33,175 nt of DNA from Aquimarina agarivorans (GTDB lineage Bacteria; Bacteroidota; Bacteroidia; Flavobacteriales; Flavobacteriaceae): contig NZ_AFPB01000132.1 in assembly GCF_000218485.1 (NCBI RefSeq), forward strand, positions 1 to 33,175, given 5' to 3'. The position numbers and the translations under genes were made by a program. The number at the start of each line of letters is the position of its first letter. Position 1 is the first letter of the stretch. Below are positions 1-7,712 of this stretch, piece by piece. Under the pieces are notes generated by a model. It was not told the origin of the DNA and searched no databases. It saw nothing but the letters and a program-made list of their open reading frames with translations.

Positions 1-170
1 TTAATAATATCTGTATCATCCATCAATAAGAAACTCTTATTATCTACTCCGCCTTGAACATCTAAAAGGTGGTAATTCATAATATTATCAGCAAAATCAT
101 TTTTTAAATATTGAGATGAAAAACGTTTAGCAACGTCCTTAAGTTTTAAAGCATCTTGTCCATTAAACAA
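1..170 (-). CDS. Partial reading frame running off the left edge, unrecognised
   Basis: A minus-strand frame is open from about 173 to the window edge and reads as plausible protein, including FNGQDALKLKDVAKRFSSQY near its start and LLMDDTD near the edge. There is no in-frame ATG at the expected beginning. The only nearby candidates are a TTG at 170-168 and an ATG at 80-78, and an in-frame stop lies at 176-174. The composition (Lys/Asp/Asn rich, soluble) looks like real protein rather than a shadow frame, because the other frames here hit stops quickly. It could be the start of a gene with a TTG codon, or a decayed or frameshifted fragment. I do not recognise the family. Confidence 0.35.
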   Translation of the reverse strand, partial: MFNGQDALKLKDVAKRFSSQYLKNDFADNIMNYHLLDVQGGVDNKSFLLMDDTDII

Positions 171-176
171 TTTTTA

Positions 177-572
177 AGAAGTTATTTTGCAACTTTAAGA
201 TACAAACTTTTAAACAGTTTTTCAATTTTAAAACCTCTTAAAACACTAGTTAAATCGATAGATCAGGCTAAATCTAATCTGATTTTAGGGGATGGCTAAT
301 CAAATTAAAAAAATCCCAACAATACCTTAATGTAATTTGCCCATTTCTTTAGTTCAAAAAATCTATTCAAAATTATTATTCTTTATCCGCGCAAAATGAA
401 TAAAACTCAGCTACAGCTAATACTTTAATCTTTTTTTCCAATTCACTAAATAAAAAAATAAACTGATGGGAAATATTGACAAGTTTGGAGGAAAAACGTC
501 CTGAAAGGAAAGAGAATATCTAGCGACTTTTGTAGTGTAAAATTAATCTAATTATTATTTAAAATTTAAAAC
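177..572. other. Intergenic region, about 400 bases, no gene seen
   Basis: The stretch is AT-rich with stops in all frames and no convincing small gene. A weak imperfect hairpin (CTAAATC against GATTTTAG) lies around 268-287 but has no T-tract. Upstream of the next gene, GACTTTTG at about 528-535 is one base away from the TANNTTTG -7 element, but no good TTG element lies at the right distance, so a promoter is only a guess. Confidence 0.4.
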
Positions 573-941
573 ATGAAAAAATTAGTAAGTTTAGTAACAT
601 TATTTTTTGCATTTACAATAGCTGCATTTGCACAAGACGTTAAAACTGTAACTTTAGAGCAAACTAAAGGAGACTTTACAGTTAAAGAATTGAAATTATC
701 TGAAGGTACTTATGTATTTGACATTGTAAATAAAGGTGTTGATCACGAAGTTGGTTTTGTTTTAATTGAAGCTGGTAAAGATGCTTCTAATAAAGAAAAC
801 CACATTAAAAATGCTTACGTTCAAAAAACTGTTAAAGAAGGTGAAACTCAATCATCAAAAGAGGTAATGTTGAAAAAAGGAAAGTATACTTACTTTTGTC
901 CTTTAAATCCAACTCCACAATACACTATTATTGTTGAGTAA
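573..941 (+). CDS. Secreted cupredoxin-like protein with incomplete copper site
   Basis: A 122-residue protein with a clear Sec signal peptide (hydrophobic residues about 4-18, cleavage probably after the Ala in AFAQ). The rest is one small beta-sandwich of the plastocyanin/cupredoxin type. An early His sits in DHEVGF and a late Cys in YFCPLNPTPQY, which are positions typical of type 1 copper ligands. The second His expected after the Cys is a Gln here, and no Met ligand follows. It may therefore not bind copper as a classical blue site, or may use another geometry. It is monocistronic: a terminator hairpin follows, and the next gene starts 220 bases on. The periplasmic location is inferred from the signal peptide; the function is unknown. 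Confidence 0.8.
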   Translation: MKKLVSLVTLFFAFTIAAFAQDVKTVTLEQTKGDFTVKELKLSEGTYVFDIVNKGVDHEVGFVLIEAGKDASNKENHIKNAYVQKTVKEGETQSSKEVMLKKGKYTYFCPLNPTPQYTIIVE

Positions 942-971
942 ATATAATAGCTAGTTTTTTTTAGCTCTATT

Positions 972-1006
972 AAGGTTCGGTGTTTTTATTGCATCGAACC
1001 TTTTTA
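972..1006 (+). terminator. Rho-independent terminator after the cupredoxin-like gene
   Basis: AAGGTTCG (972-979) pairs with CGAACCTT (995-1002), with a 15-base loop and a T-tract running to 1005. It begins 30 bases after the stop codon at 941. Confidence 0.8.
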
Positions 1007-1161
1007 GTTTTAAAATTATTTCAAACTTCATATCCATAGTAATAAGAACACCCCGTCAAAAAACCATTTATATCAGGATTTGGACTATTTATTACCTAGG
1101 ATTATAATTTATTAACAGTATATTTCACAAACATAATAACCACCACTATCTATTCCTAAAA

Positions 1162-2694
1162 ATGATCCAATTTAGTAAATTCCTTGTATTTGCATTTTTT
1201 GTACTAAATAGCTGTAATAAAAAAAAGGAATTAGATCAGCTATCAAAAAAACCAAACATCTTATTTATTTTCACTGATGATCAAACGTATAATTCAATAA
1301 ACGCACTAGGAAATAAAGAAATTATTACCCCAAACCTAGATACACTTGTCGCTAACGGTACTACATTTACCCATGCCTATAATATGGGATCGTGGAGCGG
1401 AGCTGTTTGCGCGGCATCTAGAGCCATGATGATTTCGGGTCGATCCGTATGGCACGCTAATCAATTCAGACAACACTGGAAACAAGGAGATTCCTTAAGC
1501 AAAACTTGGGGAAAATTAATGCAATCCGCAGGTTATAATACCTATATGACTGGAAAATGGCATGTGGATGCGCCTGCAAAAAAAGTATTTCAAAAAGTAA
1601 CCCATGAACGTCCAGGGATGCCAAATGATGCTTGGAACCATAGTCAAATGGTAGCTAAATTTGATTCTATTTCAAAAATTCCTAATGCTAAAAGTGATGC
1701 AATAATGCCACTAGGTTATAACAGACCTCAACATAAAAACGACACTACCTGGACGCCAACCAATACCAAATTTGGTGGATTTTGGCAGGGAGGCACTCAT
1801 TGGAGCGAAGTCCTTGCTGATGATGCTATTACTTTTATGGATACAGCCTCAACTATGAATAATCCGTTTTTTATGTACCTGGCATTTAATGCACCGCATG
1901 ATCCACGGCAGGCACCTCAAAAATATCAAGATATGTACAAGCTTTCCGATATTAGTTTACCAAAAAGTTGGCTGCCCGAATATCCTGATCGACATCAAAT
2001 TGCTAATGGAAACAACTTACGGGACGAAGCTTTGGCGCCCTTTCCAAGAACTGAATATGCAACTAAAGTTAACATAAAAGAATACTATGCTAGTATTACA
2101 CATTTGGATGCACAAATCGGTAAAATTCTAAAAGCTTTAAAAACTTCTGGAAAAGATAAAAACACCTATATTATTTTTACTGCCGATCATGGTTTGGCTA
2201 TGGGTAAACATGGATTATTAGGAAAGCAAAATTTGTACGATCATAGTATTCGTCCTCCCCTAGTTATTACGGGACCTGATATTCCAAAAAATAAAAAAAT
2301 TACTACTGATGTATATTTACAAGATGTTATGGCTACTAGTTTAGAGCTTGCGGGCGCTAAAAAACCAAATTATGTTTTTTTTAATAGTTTCAAAAATTTA
2401 GCAACTGGAAGTCAACAACGTAGTAATTATTCCAGTATTTACGGAGCTTACCTTACAGTACAACGGATGATTCGAAAAAATGATTTTAAGCTATTGGTCT
2501 ATCCCAAAGCTAAAAAACTGAAGCTTTTCGATTTAAAAAATGACCCTGAAGAAATGAATAATTTGGCTCAAGATGCTGCTTATTCCTCTAAAGTTTCTTC
2601 CTTATTTGAGGATTTAAAAAAGTTACAGCTACAAATGCAAGATACACTTAACCTTAAACAACTAAATTATTACCAGTTAAAATCGAGTAAATAA
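1162..2694 (+). CDS. Sulfatase lipoprotein (arylsulfatase/S1 family)
   Basis: A 510-residue type I sulfatase. After a short hydrophobic stretch there is a lipobox ending at Cys18 (LNSC), so it is probably a lipoprotein. The metal-binding start of the fold is NILFIFTDDQT (Asp39, Asp40). The sulfatase signature is CAASRAMMISG with Cys83, the residue that the maturase anSME would convert to formylglycine. TGKWH, NAPHDPR and FTADHGLAMGKHGLLGKQ are the usual later active-site segments, and the C-terminal subdomain is complete. It removes sulfate esters, most likely from a polysaccharide. The next gene, a GH2 glycosidase, begins 15 bases downstream on the same strand, which points to joint action on a sulfated glycan. 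The substrate cannot be read from the sequence. An A8 run near the start (about 1219-1226) is in frame and intact. Confidence 0.92.
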   Translation: MIQFSKFLVFAFFVLNSCNKKKELDQLSKKPNILFIFTDDQTYNSINALGNKEIITPNLDTLVANGTTFTHAYNMGSWSGAVCAASRAMMISGRSVWHANQFRQHWKQGDSLSKTWGKLMQSAGYNTYMTGKWHVDAPAKKVFQKVTHERPGMPNDAWNHSQMVAKFDSISKIPNAKSDAIMPLGYNRPQHKNDTTWTPTNTKFGGFWQGGTHWSEVLADDAITFMDTASTMNNPFFMYLAFNAPHDPRQAPQKYQDMYKLSDISLPKSWLPEYPDRHQIANGNNLRDEALAPFPRTEYATKVNIKEYYASITHLDAQIGKILKALKTSGKDKNTYIIFTADHGLAMGKHGLLGKQNLYDHSIRPPLVITGPDIPKNKKITTDVYLQDVMATSLELAGAKKPNYVFFNSFKNLATGSQQRSNYSSIYGAYLTVQRMIRKNDFKLLVYPKAKKLKLFDLKNDPEEMNNLAQDAAYSSKVSSLFEDLKKLQLQMQDTLNLKQLNYYQLKSSK

Positions 2695-2709
2695 CACCAA
2701 AAATTACAG

Positions 2710-5142
2710 ATGGGTTTAAAAACGTACTTTCTCCTCTTACTAACTTTACTGTTCAATTTTACGCAAGGACAGCACGTAGAAAATTCAAATAGCTACCAAA
2801 AAAAAATCAATAAAAATTGGCAATTTAAACAGGCAGATATCCCTACTGCTCAAAAAAAAATATTTGATGATTCGGAATGGCAAACGGTAAATTTACCACA
2901 TGATTGGAGTATTTCAAAAACGTTTTCAAAAAATAATCCTTCATTTTCACGCGGCGCTTGGCTTCCTGCAGGAGTTTCCTATTACCGCAAAAAACTTGAT
3001 CTTTTTTCTGTAAAAAAAAACCAAAAAGTGTTTATCCATTTTGAAGGTGCTTACCGCAACGCCGAAGTATGGATCAATGGACATCACTTAGGCAAACGTC
3101 CGTATGGTTACATTCCGTTTGAATATGAAATAACTCCATTTATTTCGCTTAGCGCAGAAAATATACTAACCGTAAAACTCGATAATTCCGAACAGCCCGG
3201 ATCCCGATGGTATTCTGGCAATGGTATTTACCGAAACGTGCATTTAATTGTTAAAAACAAAATTTACATCCCTACATGGGGTGTTCAAATCACTACTCCT
3301 AAAGTAACTACAAATACTGCTGATGTTTTGGTACAAACTACCTTTAAAAACGAAGCTAAAAAAACAATAAATGCCACCTATAAAGTAGCTCTTATAAATG
3401 CTAAAAACGAAGTTATTGTTACTCGCCAAAAAGGTATTTTAATCCCTGCCAACGCTCAAAAAAAAGAATCTTTACTATTAAATATTCAACATCCTAAATT
3501 ATGGAGTATTGATACTCCTTATTTATATACCGCTAATATTGAACTACTGGTTGATACTAAAATTATTGACTCAAAAAAAATAAACACCGGAATTAGAAAT
3601 ATGGAATATTCTTCCGAAAAAGGATTTATTTTAAACGGAAACCCCATAAAACTTAAAGGTGTTTGTTTACATCATGGTGGTGGTTCTTTAGGAGCTGCCA
3701 CTAGAAAAACTACCTACGAACGTCAATTACGGATTTTAAAAGACATGGGGACTAATGCCGTACGTACGGCTCATAATCCATTTGCTCCAGAATTTTTGGA
3801 TGCTTGTGACAAAATGGGTATGTTAGTCATGAACGAAGCTTTTGACGAATGGGAAGTGATTAAGGAGCCTGCTACTTTTAGAGAAAATGGCGAAAAAATT
3901 AGAATTCCTGTTACATTTTACGCTCATTTATTCAAAGAATGGAGCACTAAAGATTTGAGTGATTTTGTACTGAGGGATCGTAATCATCCAAGTATATTTA
4001 TGTGGAGTGTAGGCAATGAAATAGATCAAATGAAAGATGAATCTGGTATTAAAATAGCCGAACACTTAGTCAATACCGTACATAAGTATGATGATCGCCC
4101 GGTTACTTGTGGTGTCAATGGATACGGTTGGGATGCTTGGCCAATTGACGCTACGGTAGAAAAAATGGATGTGCCAGGATACAATTACGCCGATCCAGAA
4201 GATTATGATTTGGAACATAAAAACTTTCCAAAAAGAAAGATGATTGTTACCGAACATACGGCTGCTCAAATGTCTGTCAACAGAGGTGAATATTATCCTT
4301 TTTTAAATAGAGAACAGTCCCTTCAAGCTAATTTACCTATTGAACATAAAGACACGCACAAATTTTTAAAAAACAGAGACTTTTACAGGGTAGGAATGAA
4401 AGCTTGGTTAGCCATAAAAGAACGTCCATATATTATGGGGGAATTTATATGGACCGGCTGGGATTATTTAGGAGAAACCATTCCTTATCCTTGGCCAGCA
4501 AGGTCCTCTACTTTTGGAGTTATTGATTTAGCAGGTTTCCCTAAGGATGGATTTTATTATTACCAATCGCAATGGAGTGCTAAACCAATGTTGCATCTTT
4601 TTCCACATTGGAATTGGGAAGGTCACGAAGGTGAAAAAATAACGATCAATGCCTTTTCTAATGCGCAAGAAGTAGAATTATTTGTAAACGGCACCTCTTT
4701 AGGAAAGAAAAAAAACACTATGAATTCAAGTGAATTATTAGCTTGGGAAGCCATTTACCAACCAGGTGAATTAAAAGCTGTAGCCTATATCAATGGAGAA
4801 ATCGTTACAACCGAAATTATCAACACCTCATTAAAGCCAAACAATGTTGATTTAAAAATTACAGATTCTAATGATATTACTTACGTAGAAGTAACCATAA
4901 AAGATAAAAACAATCATTTTGTGCCAACCGTCCAAAGCTTACTTAATTTCGAAACTCAAAATGCAAAAATCATTGGAGTTGGTAACGGTAATAATAAAAG
5001 TCACGAACCTTTTGTTGCCTATTACAGAAAAGCCTATAATGGAAAATGTATTGTGATTTTAGAAAAATTAGATACAACCAAAAAAGCATTACTAAAAGTA
5101 ACTTCTAAAGAGTTTGATGGAGCTAATGAAGTATCATTTTAA
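2710..5142 (+). CDS. Secreted glycoside hydrolase family 2 protein (beta-galactosidase-like)
   Basis: An 810-residue enzyme with a signal peptide (residues 1-20, ending TQGQ). The domain order is typical of GH2: sugar-binding jelly roll (about 35-185, with WYSGNGIYRNVHL), immunoglobulin-like domain (about 190-300), TIM barrel (about 300-620) and C-terminal DUF4982-like and Ig-like domains. Catalytic signatures are present: RNHPSIFMWSVGNE with Glu437 as the likely acid/base, MIVTEH with Glu515 as the likely nucleophile, and GEFIWTGWDYLGE at 577-589. Families with this layout are mostly beta-galactosidases, but glucuronidase or other specificities occur. With the preceding sulfatase it probably forms a two-gene unit for a sulfated polysaccharide, in the periplasm or at the surface. 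No SusC/SusD pair is in the window. Three A9 runs in the coding strand are intact. Confidence 0.9.
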   Translation: MGLKTYFLLLLTLLFNFTQGQHVENSNSYQKKINKNWQFKQADIPTAQKKIFDDSEWQTVNLPHDWSISKTFSKNNPSFSRGAWLPAGVSYYRKKLDLFSVKKNQKVFIHFEGAYRNAEVWINGHHLGKRPYGYIPFEYEITPFISLSAENILTVKLDNSEQPGSRWYSGNGIYRNVHLIVKNKIYIPTWGVQITTPKVTTNTADVLVQTTFKNEAKKTINATYKVALINAKNEVIVTRQKGILIPANAQKKESLLLNIQHPKLWSIDTPYLYTANIELLVDTKIIDSKKINTGIRNMEYSSEKGFILNGNPIKLKGVCLHHGGGSLGAATRKTTYERQLRILKDMGTNAVRTAHNPFAPEFLDACDKMGMLVMNEAFDEWEVIKEPATFRENGEKIRIPVTFYAHLFKEWSTKDLSDFVLRDRNHPSIFMWSVGNEIDQMKDESGIKIAEHLVNTVHKYDDRPVTCGVNGYGWDAWPIDATVEKMDVPGYNYADPEDYDLEHKNFPKRKMIVTEHTAAQMSVNRGEYYPFLNREQSLQANLPIEHKDTHKFLKNRDFYRVGMKAWLAIKERPYIMGEFIWTGWDYLGETIPYPWPARSSTFGVIDLAGFPKDGFYYYQSQWSAKPMLHLFPHWNWEGHEGEKITINAFSNAQEVELFVNGTSLGKKKNTMNSSELLAWEAIYQPGELKAVAYINGEIVTTEIINTSLKPNNVDLKITDSNDITYVEVTIKDKNNHFVPTVQSLLNFETQNAKIIGVGNGNNKSHEPFVAYYRKAYNGKCIVILEKLDTTKKALLKVTSKEFDGANEVSF

Positions 5143-5170
5143 AAACCTTTAGAATCACTTCTCACAATTA

Positions 5171-6466
5171 TTATTTTTCAGGTTGCTTTCTGAATGAAAC
5201 CACTTCAGAAAGTAGTTTTCCTTTTTCTAAATCAAAAATTGGGTGTTTTGAACTTCCTACAATTTGTGAACTATAAATACCGCTATGACCCGAAAATAAA
5301 TAAGCCACAAAGCATGCTACAGCTACATATTGGCCTGTTTCCATACCAAATAATTCTATACCCATTAATGTACACGCAATAGGCGTATTTGTAGCTCCTG
5401 CAAAAACAGCCACAAAGCCCATAGCCGCTAATAAATCCATAGGTAAAGGTAAAAACCAAACCAAAGCATTCCCTAAAGCTGCTCCAACAAAAAATAGTGG
5501 AGTTACTTCACCTCCTTTAAAACCTGCTCCTAAAGTAAATGTGGTAAATAGTAATTTTAATAAAAAGTCATAGGGTGGAATTGCTTGCGTAAAAGATTCT
5601 ACAATAACTGGAACACCTAAGCCTATATATCTAGTAGTTCCCATTAAAAAAACCACAATAGCAATAACTATTCCTCCAATTACTGGACGCAATGGCGGAT
5701 AATTAAACTTTTTAAATTGCGTGCTCCAAAAATGTGTTCCCTTTGAAAATAGACGTGCAACAATACCAAAACAGATACCCGCAATGCAGGCCATAGTGAT
5801 ATTTAATAACGACATGCTAGGAACACTATTTACGAAATATTCTGTATGCGTTCCTCCAAAATAACGACAAGCTTGATCCGCAATAATGGCTACTAAAATA
5901 CTAGGCACTAAACTTTCAAAACGCACACGCCCAATTAATAATACTTCCAAGGCAAAAATAGCACCTGCTAATGGAGTTCCAAAAACAGCAGCAAAACCTG
6001 CGCTGATTCCCATAATTAATAAGATCTTCCTATCTAATGAATTTATAGATATAAACCTTGACAATTGATCGGCAATAGCTCCTCCCATTTGTACAGCTGT
6101 ACCTTCACGCCCTGCAGAACCTCCAAATAAATGAGTTCCTAAAGTTCCTAATAATACTAAAGGTGCCATTTTAAATGGGATTATTTTATCAGGTTTATGA
6201 TATTCATCTAATAACTGATTATTTCCACGGACTACACTTTTTCCCCAATAATAGTATGAAGCACCAATTAAAAAACCCGCAACAGGTAATAACCATATTA
6301 TTTGAGTATGTGTTTCTCTGTAAGCAGTACACCAATCTAAACTAATTAAAAAAAATGCTGAAGCTCCACCAACAGCAACACCCACAATTAATGAGATAAG
6401 CAACCATTTTAATAAATACGCTAAAATAGCAGGGTATTGTAATCCTTTAATAGTTTTTAATAGCAT
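5171..6466 (-). CDS. ClC family anion transporter, possibly fluoride/proton type
   Basis: A 431-residue polytopic membrane protein of the ClC fold. The gating-glutamate motif is GSAGREGT (Glu121), with Thr where canonical chloride ClCs have Pro. The second selectivity segment is GFKGGEVTP (315-323). The usual GSGIP motif is not recognisable: VVRGNNQLLDEYH (78-90) occupies the place. These departures are what I recall for the ClC-F clade of fluoride/proton antiporters, but that assignment rests on memory of the motifs, not on alignment. There is no regulatory CBS domain. It converges with the GH2 gene across only 28 bases, and a well-matched promoter lies just upstream on its own strand. Start chosen: the ATG at 6466, at the beginning of the hydrophobic N-terminal region. 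Confidence 0.85.
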   Translation of the reverse strand: MLLKTIKGLQYPAILAYLLKWLLISLIVGVAVGGASAFFLISLDWCTAYRETHTQIIWLLPVAGFLIGASYYYWGKSVVRGNNQLLDEYHKPDKIIPFKMAPLVLLGTLGTHLFGGSAGREGTAVQMGGAIADQLSRFISINSLDRKILLIMGISAGFAAVFGTPLAGAIFALEVLLIGRVRFESLVPSILVAIIADQACRYFGGTHTEYFVNSVPSMSLLNITMACIAGICFGIVARLFSKGTHFWSTQFKKFNYPPLRPVIGGIVIAIVVFLMGTTRYIGLGVPVIVESFTQAIPPYDFLLKLLFTTFTLGAGFKGGEVTPLFFVGAALGNALVWFLPLPMDLLAAMGFVAVFAGATNTPIACTLMGIELFGMETGQYVAVACFVAYLFSGHSGIYSSQIVGSSKHPIFDLEKGKLLSEVVSFRKQPEK

Positions 6467-6485
6467 AGTTCATTTTGTATCGGCA

Positions 6486-6518
6486 CAAATATAATTGTTT
6501 CCTTTTACTTAAATTCAA
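6486..6518 (-). promoter_or_regulatory. Bacteroidota-type promoter for the ClC gene
   Basis: On the minus strand TATATTTG (6493-6486) matches the TANNTTTG -7 element exactly, and TTG (6518-6516) lies about 22 bases upstream, near the spacing known for flavobacterial promoters. The start codon is about 20 bases downstream, giving a short leader. Confidence 0.6.
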
Positions 6519-6533
6519 AACATCATAAACCAA

Positions 6534-6600
6534 AAACTGCCTAAACAAACTAAGCTGTTTAGACAGTTTATGTCATTTGATCATTAAAATAATCAAATGA
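6534..6600 (-). terminator. Tandem hairpins, probable terminator of the B12 receptor operon
   Basis: Read on the minus strand after the btuG-like stop codon, there is a 9-bp perfect hairpin (6600-6592 with 6581-6573, ATCAAATGA type). It is followed by a 14-bp hairpin (6569-6556 with 6547-6534) containing a single G-U pair and ending in a run of T. The second has the form of a Rho-independent terminator. The first may assist it. Confidence 0.6.
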
Positions 6601-6664
6601 CGCCCCAAAATGTTTTTTTTAAAGTTGAAATCAACAATATTTAATTTATTTTCAGAAATAAGTA

Positions 6665-7708
6665 TTATTGAAAATAAATTTTAGCTGGTGCAACTCCTAC
6701 TGTAACAGGTGTTCCCCATTTTTCTTCATTTAAGTCATACGTATTTAGTGTTCCCCCACTAGCAAAATCTTTTGCATCAACCACATAAATAATTCCATCT
6801 CTAATAGCCATTCCATTAATAGCCCCTTCAGTAACTGCCGTTGTTGGTAATGTTGTTTCTGTTATAGCAAATTCAAAAATTTCATTACTTACCGTATAAT
6901 AAATATTTCCATTTTCAAATACCATTTGACTTGTATGCTGCCCTAAAGGAAATTCTATACTTGATGTTATTTCATCTGTTGTAGTGTCAATTTTAATTAA
7001 CCCTCCTATACTCTCCCCTTCAGGTCTCCAAACTGGTGTACCTTCACAAGAAACCCATAAATCATCACCTACTAAAACCATTTCATCTGGCAAAAATAAA
7101 GTCTCTATTTCTTTTACGTTACTAGTACTTAAATCGATAACAGAAACTCTATTATTGATTCCAAAACCACCTTTATGAGAAACATACAATTTATTACCCT
7201 TAATAACCGATTGTTCAGGTCCTTCGGCAACAGCAATAGTACTTTCAACTGTATTAGAAGCCAAATCAATTACTGCGATAAAATCATCAGTTGCTAATGA
7301 CGTATCTCCCCAATTTGTTACATAACCTTTTCCATTTGCAAAAGCAATGTATCGAGGAGTTTTTAACTTTTCCGTAATTGATGCTTGTTTTTTAAAACTT
7401 ACTTTATCTACAACTGTAATCGTATTCTGGTTATCAACAACTATATATGCCTTATCATCGTTAAATCCGATTGATTGTTGAAAAACACCTAATTCTTCTT
7501 CATTTACTGTATCATAAAATTTATTGTTAACCGTTTTTAAATCTAAAGAAATTATAGATGTAGACCCTGAAACTGATGCTCCTTCATGAGATACAATAAT
7601 TCTTTCTTCTGAAACTGGTTCAATTAGTGAATTATCATCATCAGACTGACAAGAAACAAATAAACTTGTTACTGTAATCAGACTTAATAAAATTCTGGTA
7701 ATTTTCAT
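6665..7708 (-). CDS. btuG: BtuG-like surface lipoprotein, beta-propeller (DUF5074/YncE type)
   Basis: A 347-residue lipoprotein. The lipobox LFVSC gives Cys20, followed at once by QSDDDN, the acidic pattern that acts as a surface-export signal in this phylum. The rest is repeated beta-propeller blades with phrases such as RIIVSHEG, NTITVVDK, GKGYVTNWGD, GNKLYVSHKG and DLWVSCEG. In Bacteroides, BtuG is a cell-surface propeller with extremely tight B12 binding that sits on BtuB. This gene begins 4 bases after the stop of the BtuB-like receptor and shares its riboswitch-controlled transcript, which supports the same role. The symbol is given by context and fold. Direct B12 binding is inferred. 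The gene is followed by terminator hairpins. Confidence 0.8.
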   Translation of the reverse strand: MKITRILLSLITVTSLFVSCQSDDDNSLIEPVSEERIIVSHEGASVSGSTSIISLDLKTVNNKFYDTVNEEELGVFQQSIGFNDDKAYIVVDNQNTITVVDKVSFKKQASITEKLKTPRYIAFANGKGYVTNWGDTSLATDDFIAVIDLASNTVESTIAVAEGPEQSVIKGNKLYVSHKGGFGINNRVSVIDLSTSNVKEIETLFLPDEMVLVGDDLWVSCEGTPVWRPEGESIGGLIKIDTTTDEITSSIEFPLGQHTSQMVFENGNIYYTVSNEIFEFAITETTLPTTAVTEGAINGMAIRDGIIYVVDAKDFASGGTLNTYDLNEEKWGTPVTVGVAPAKIYFQ

Positions 7709-7712
7709 TATA

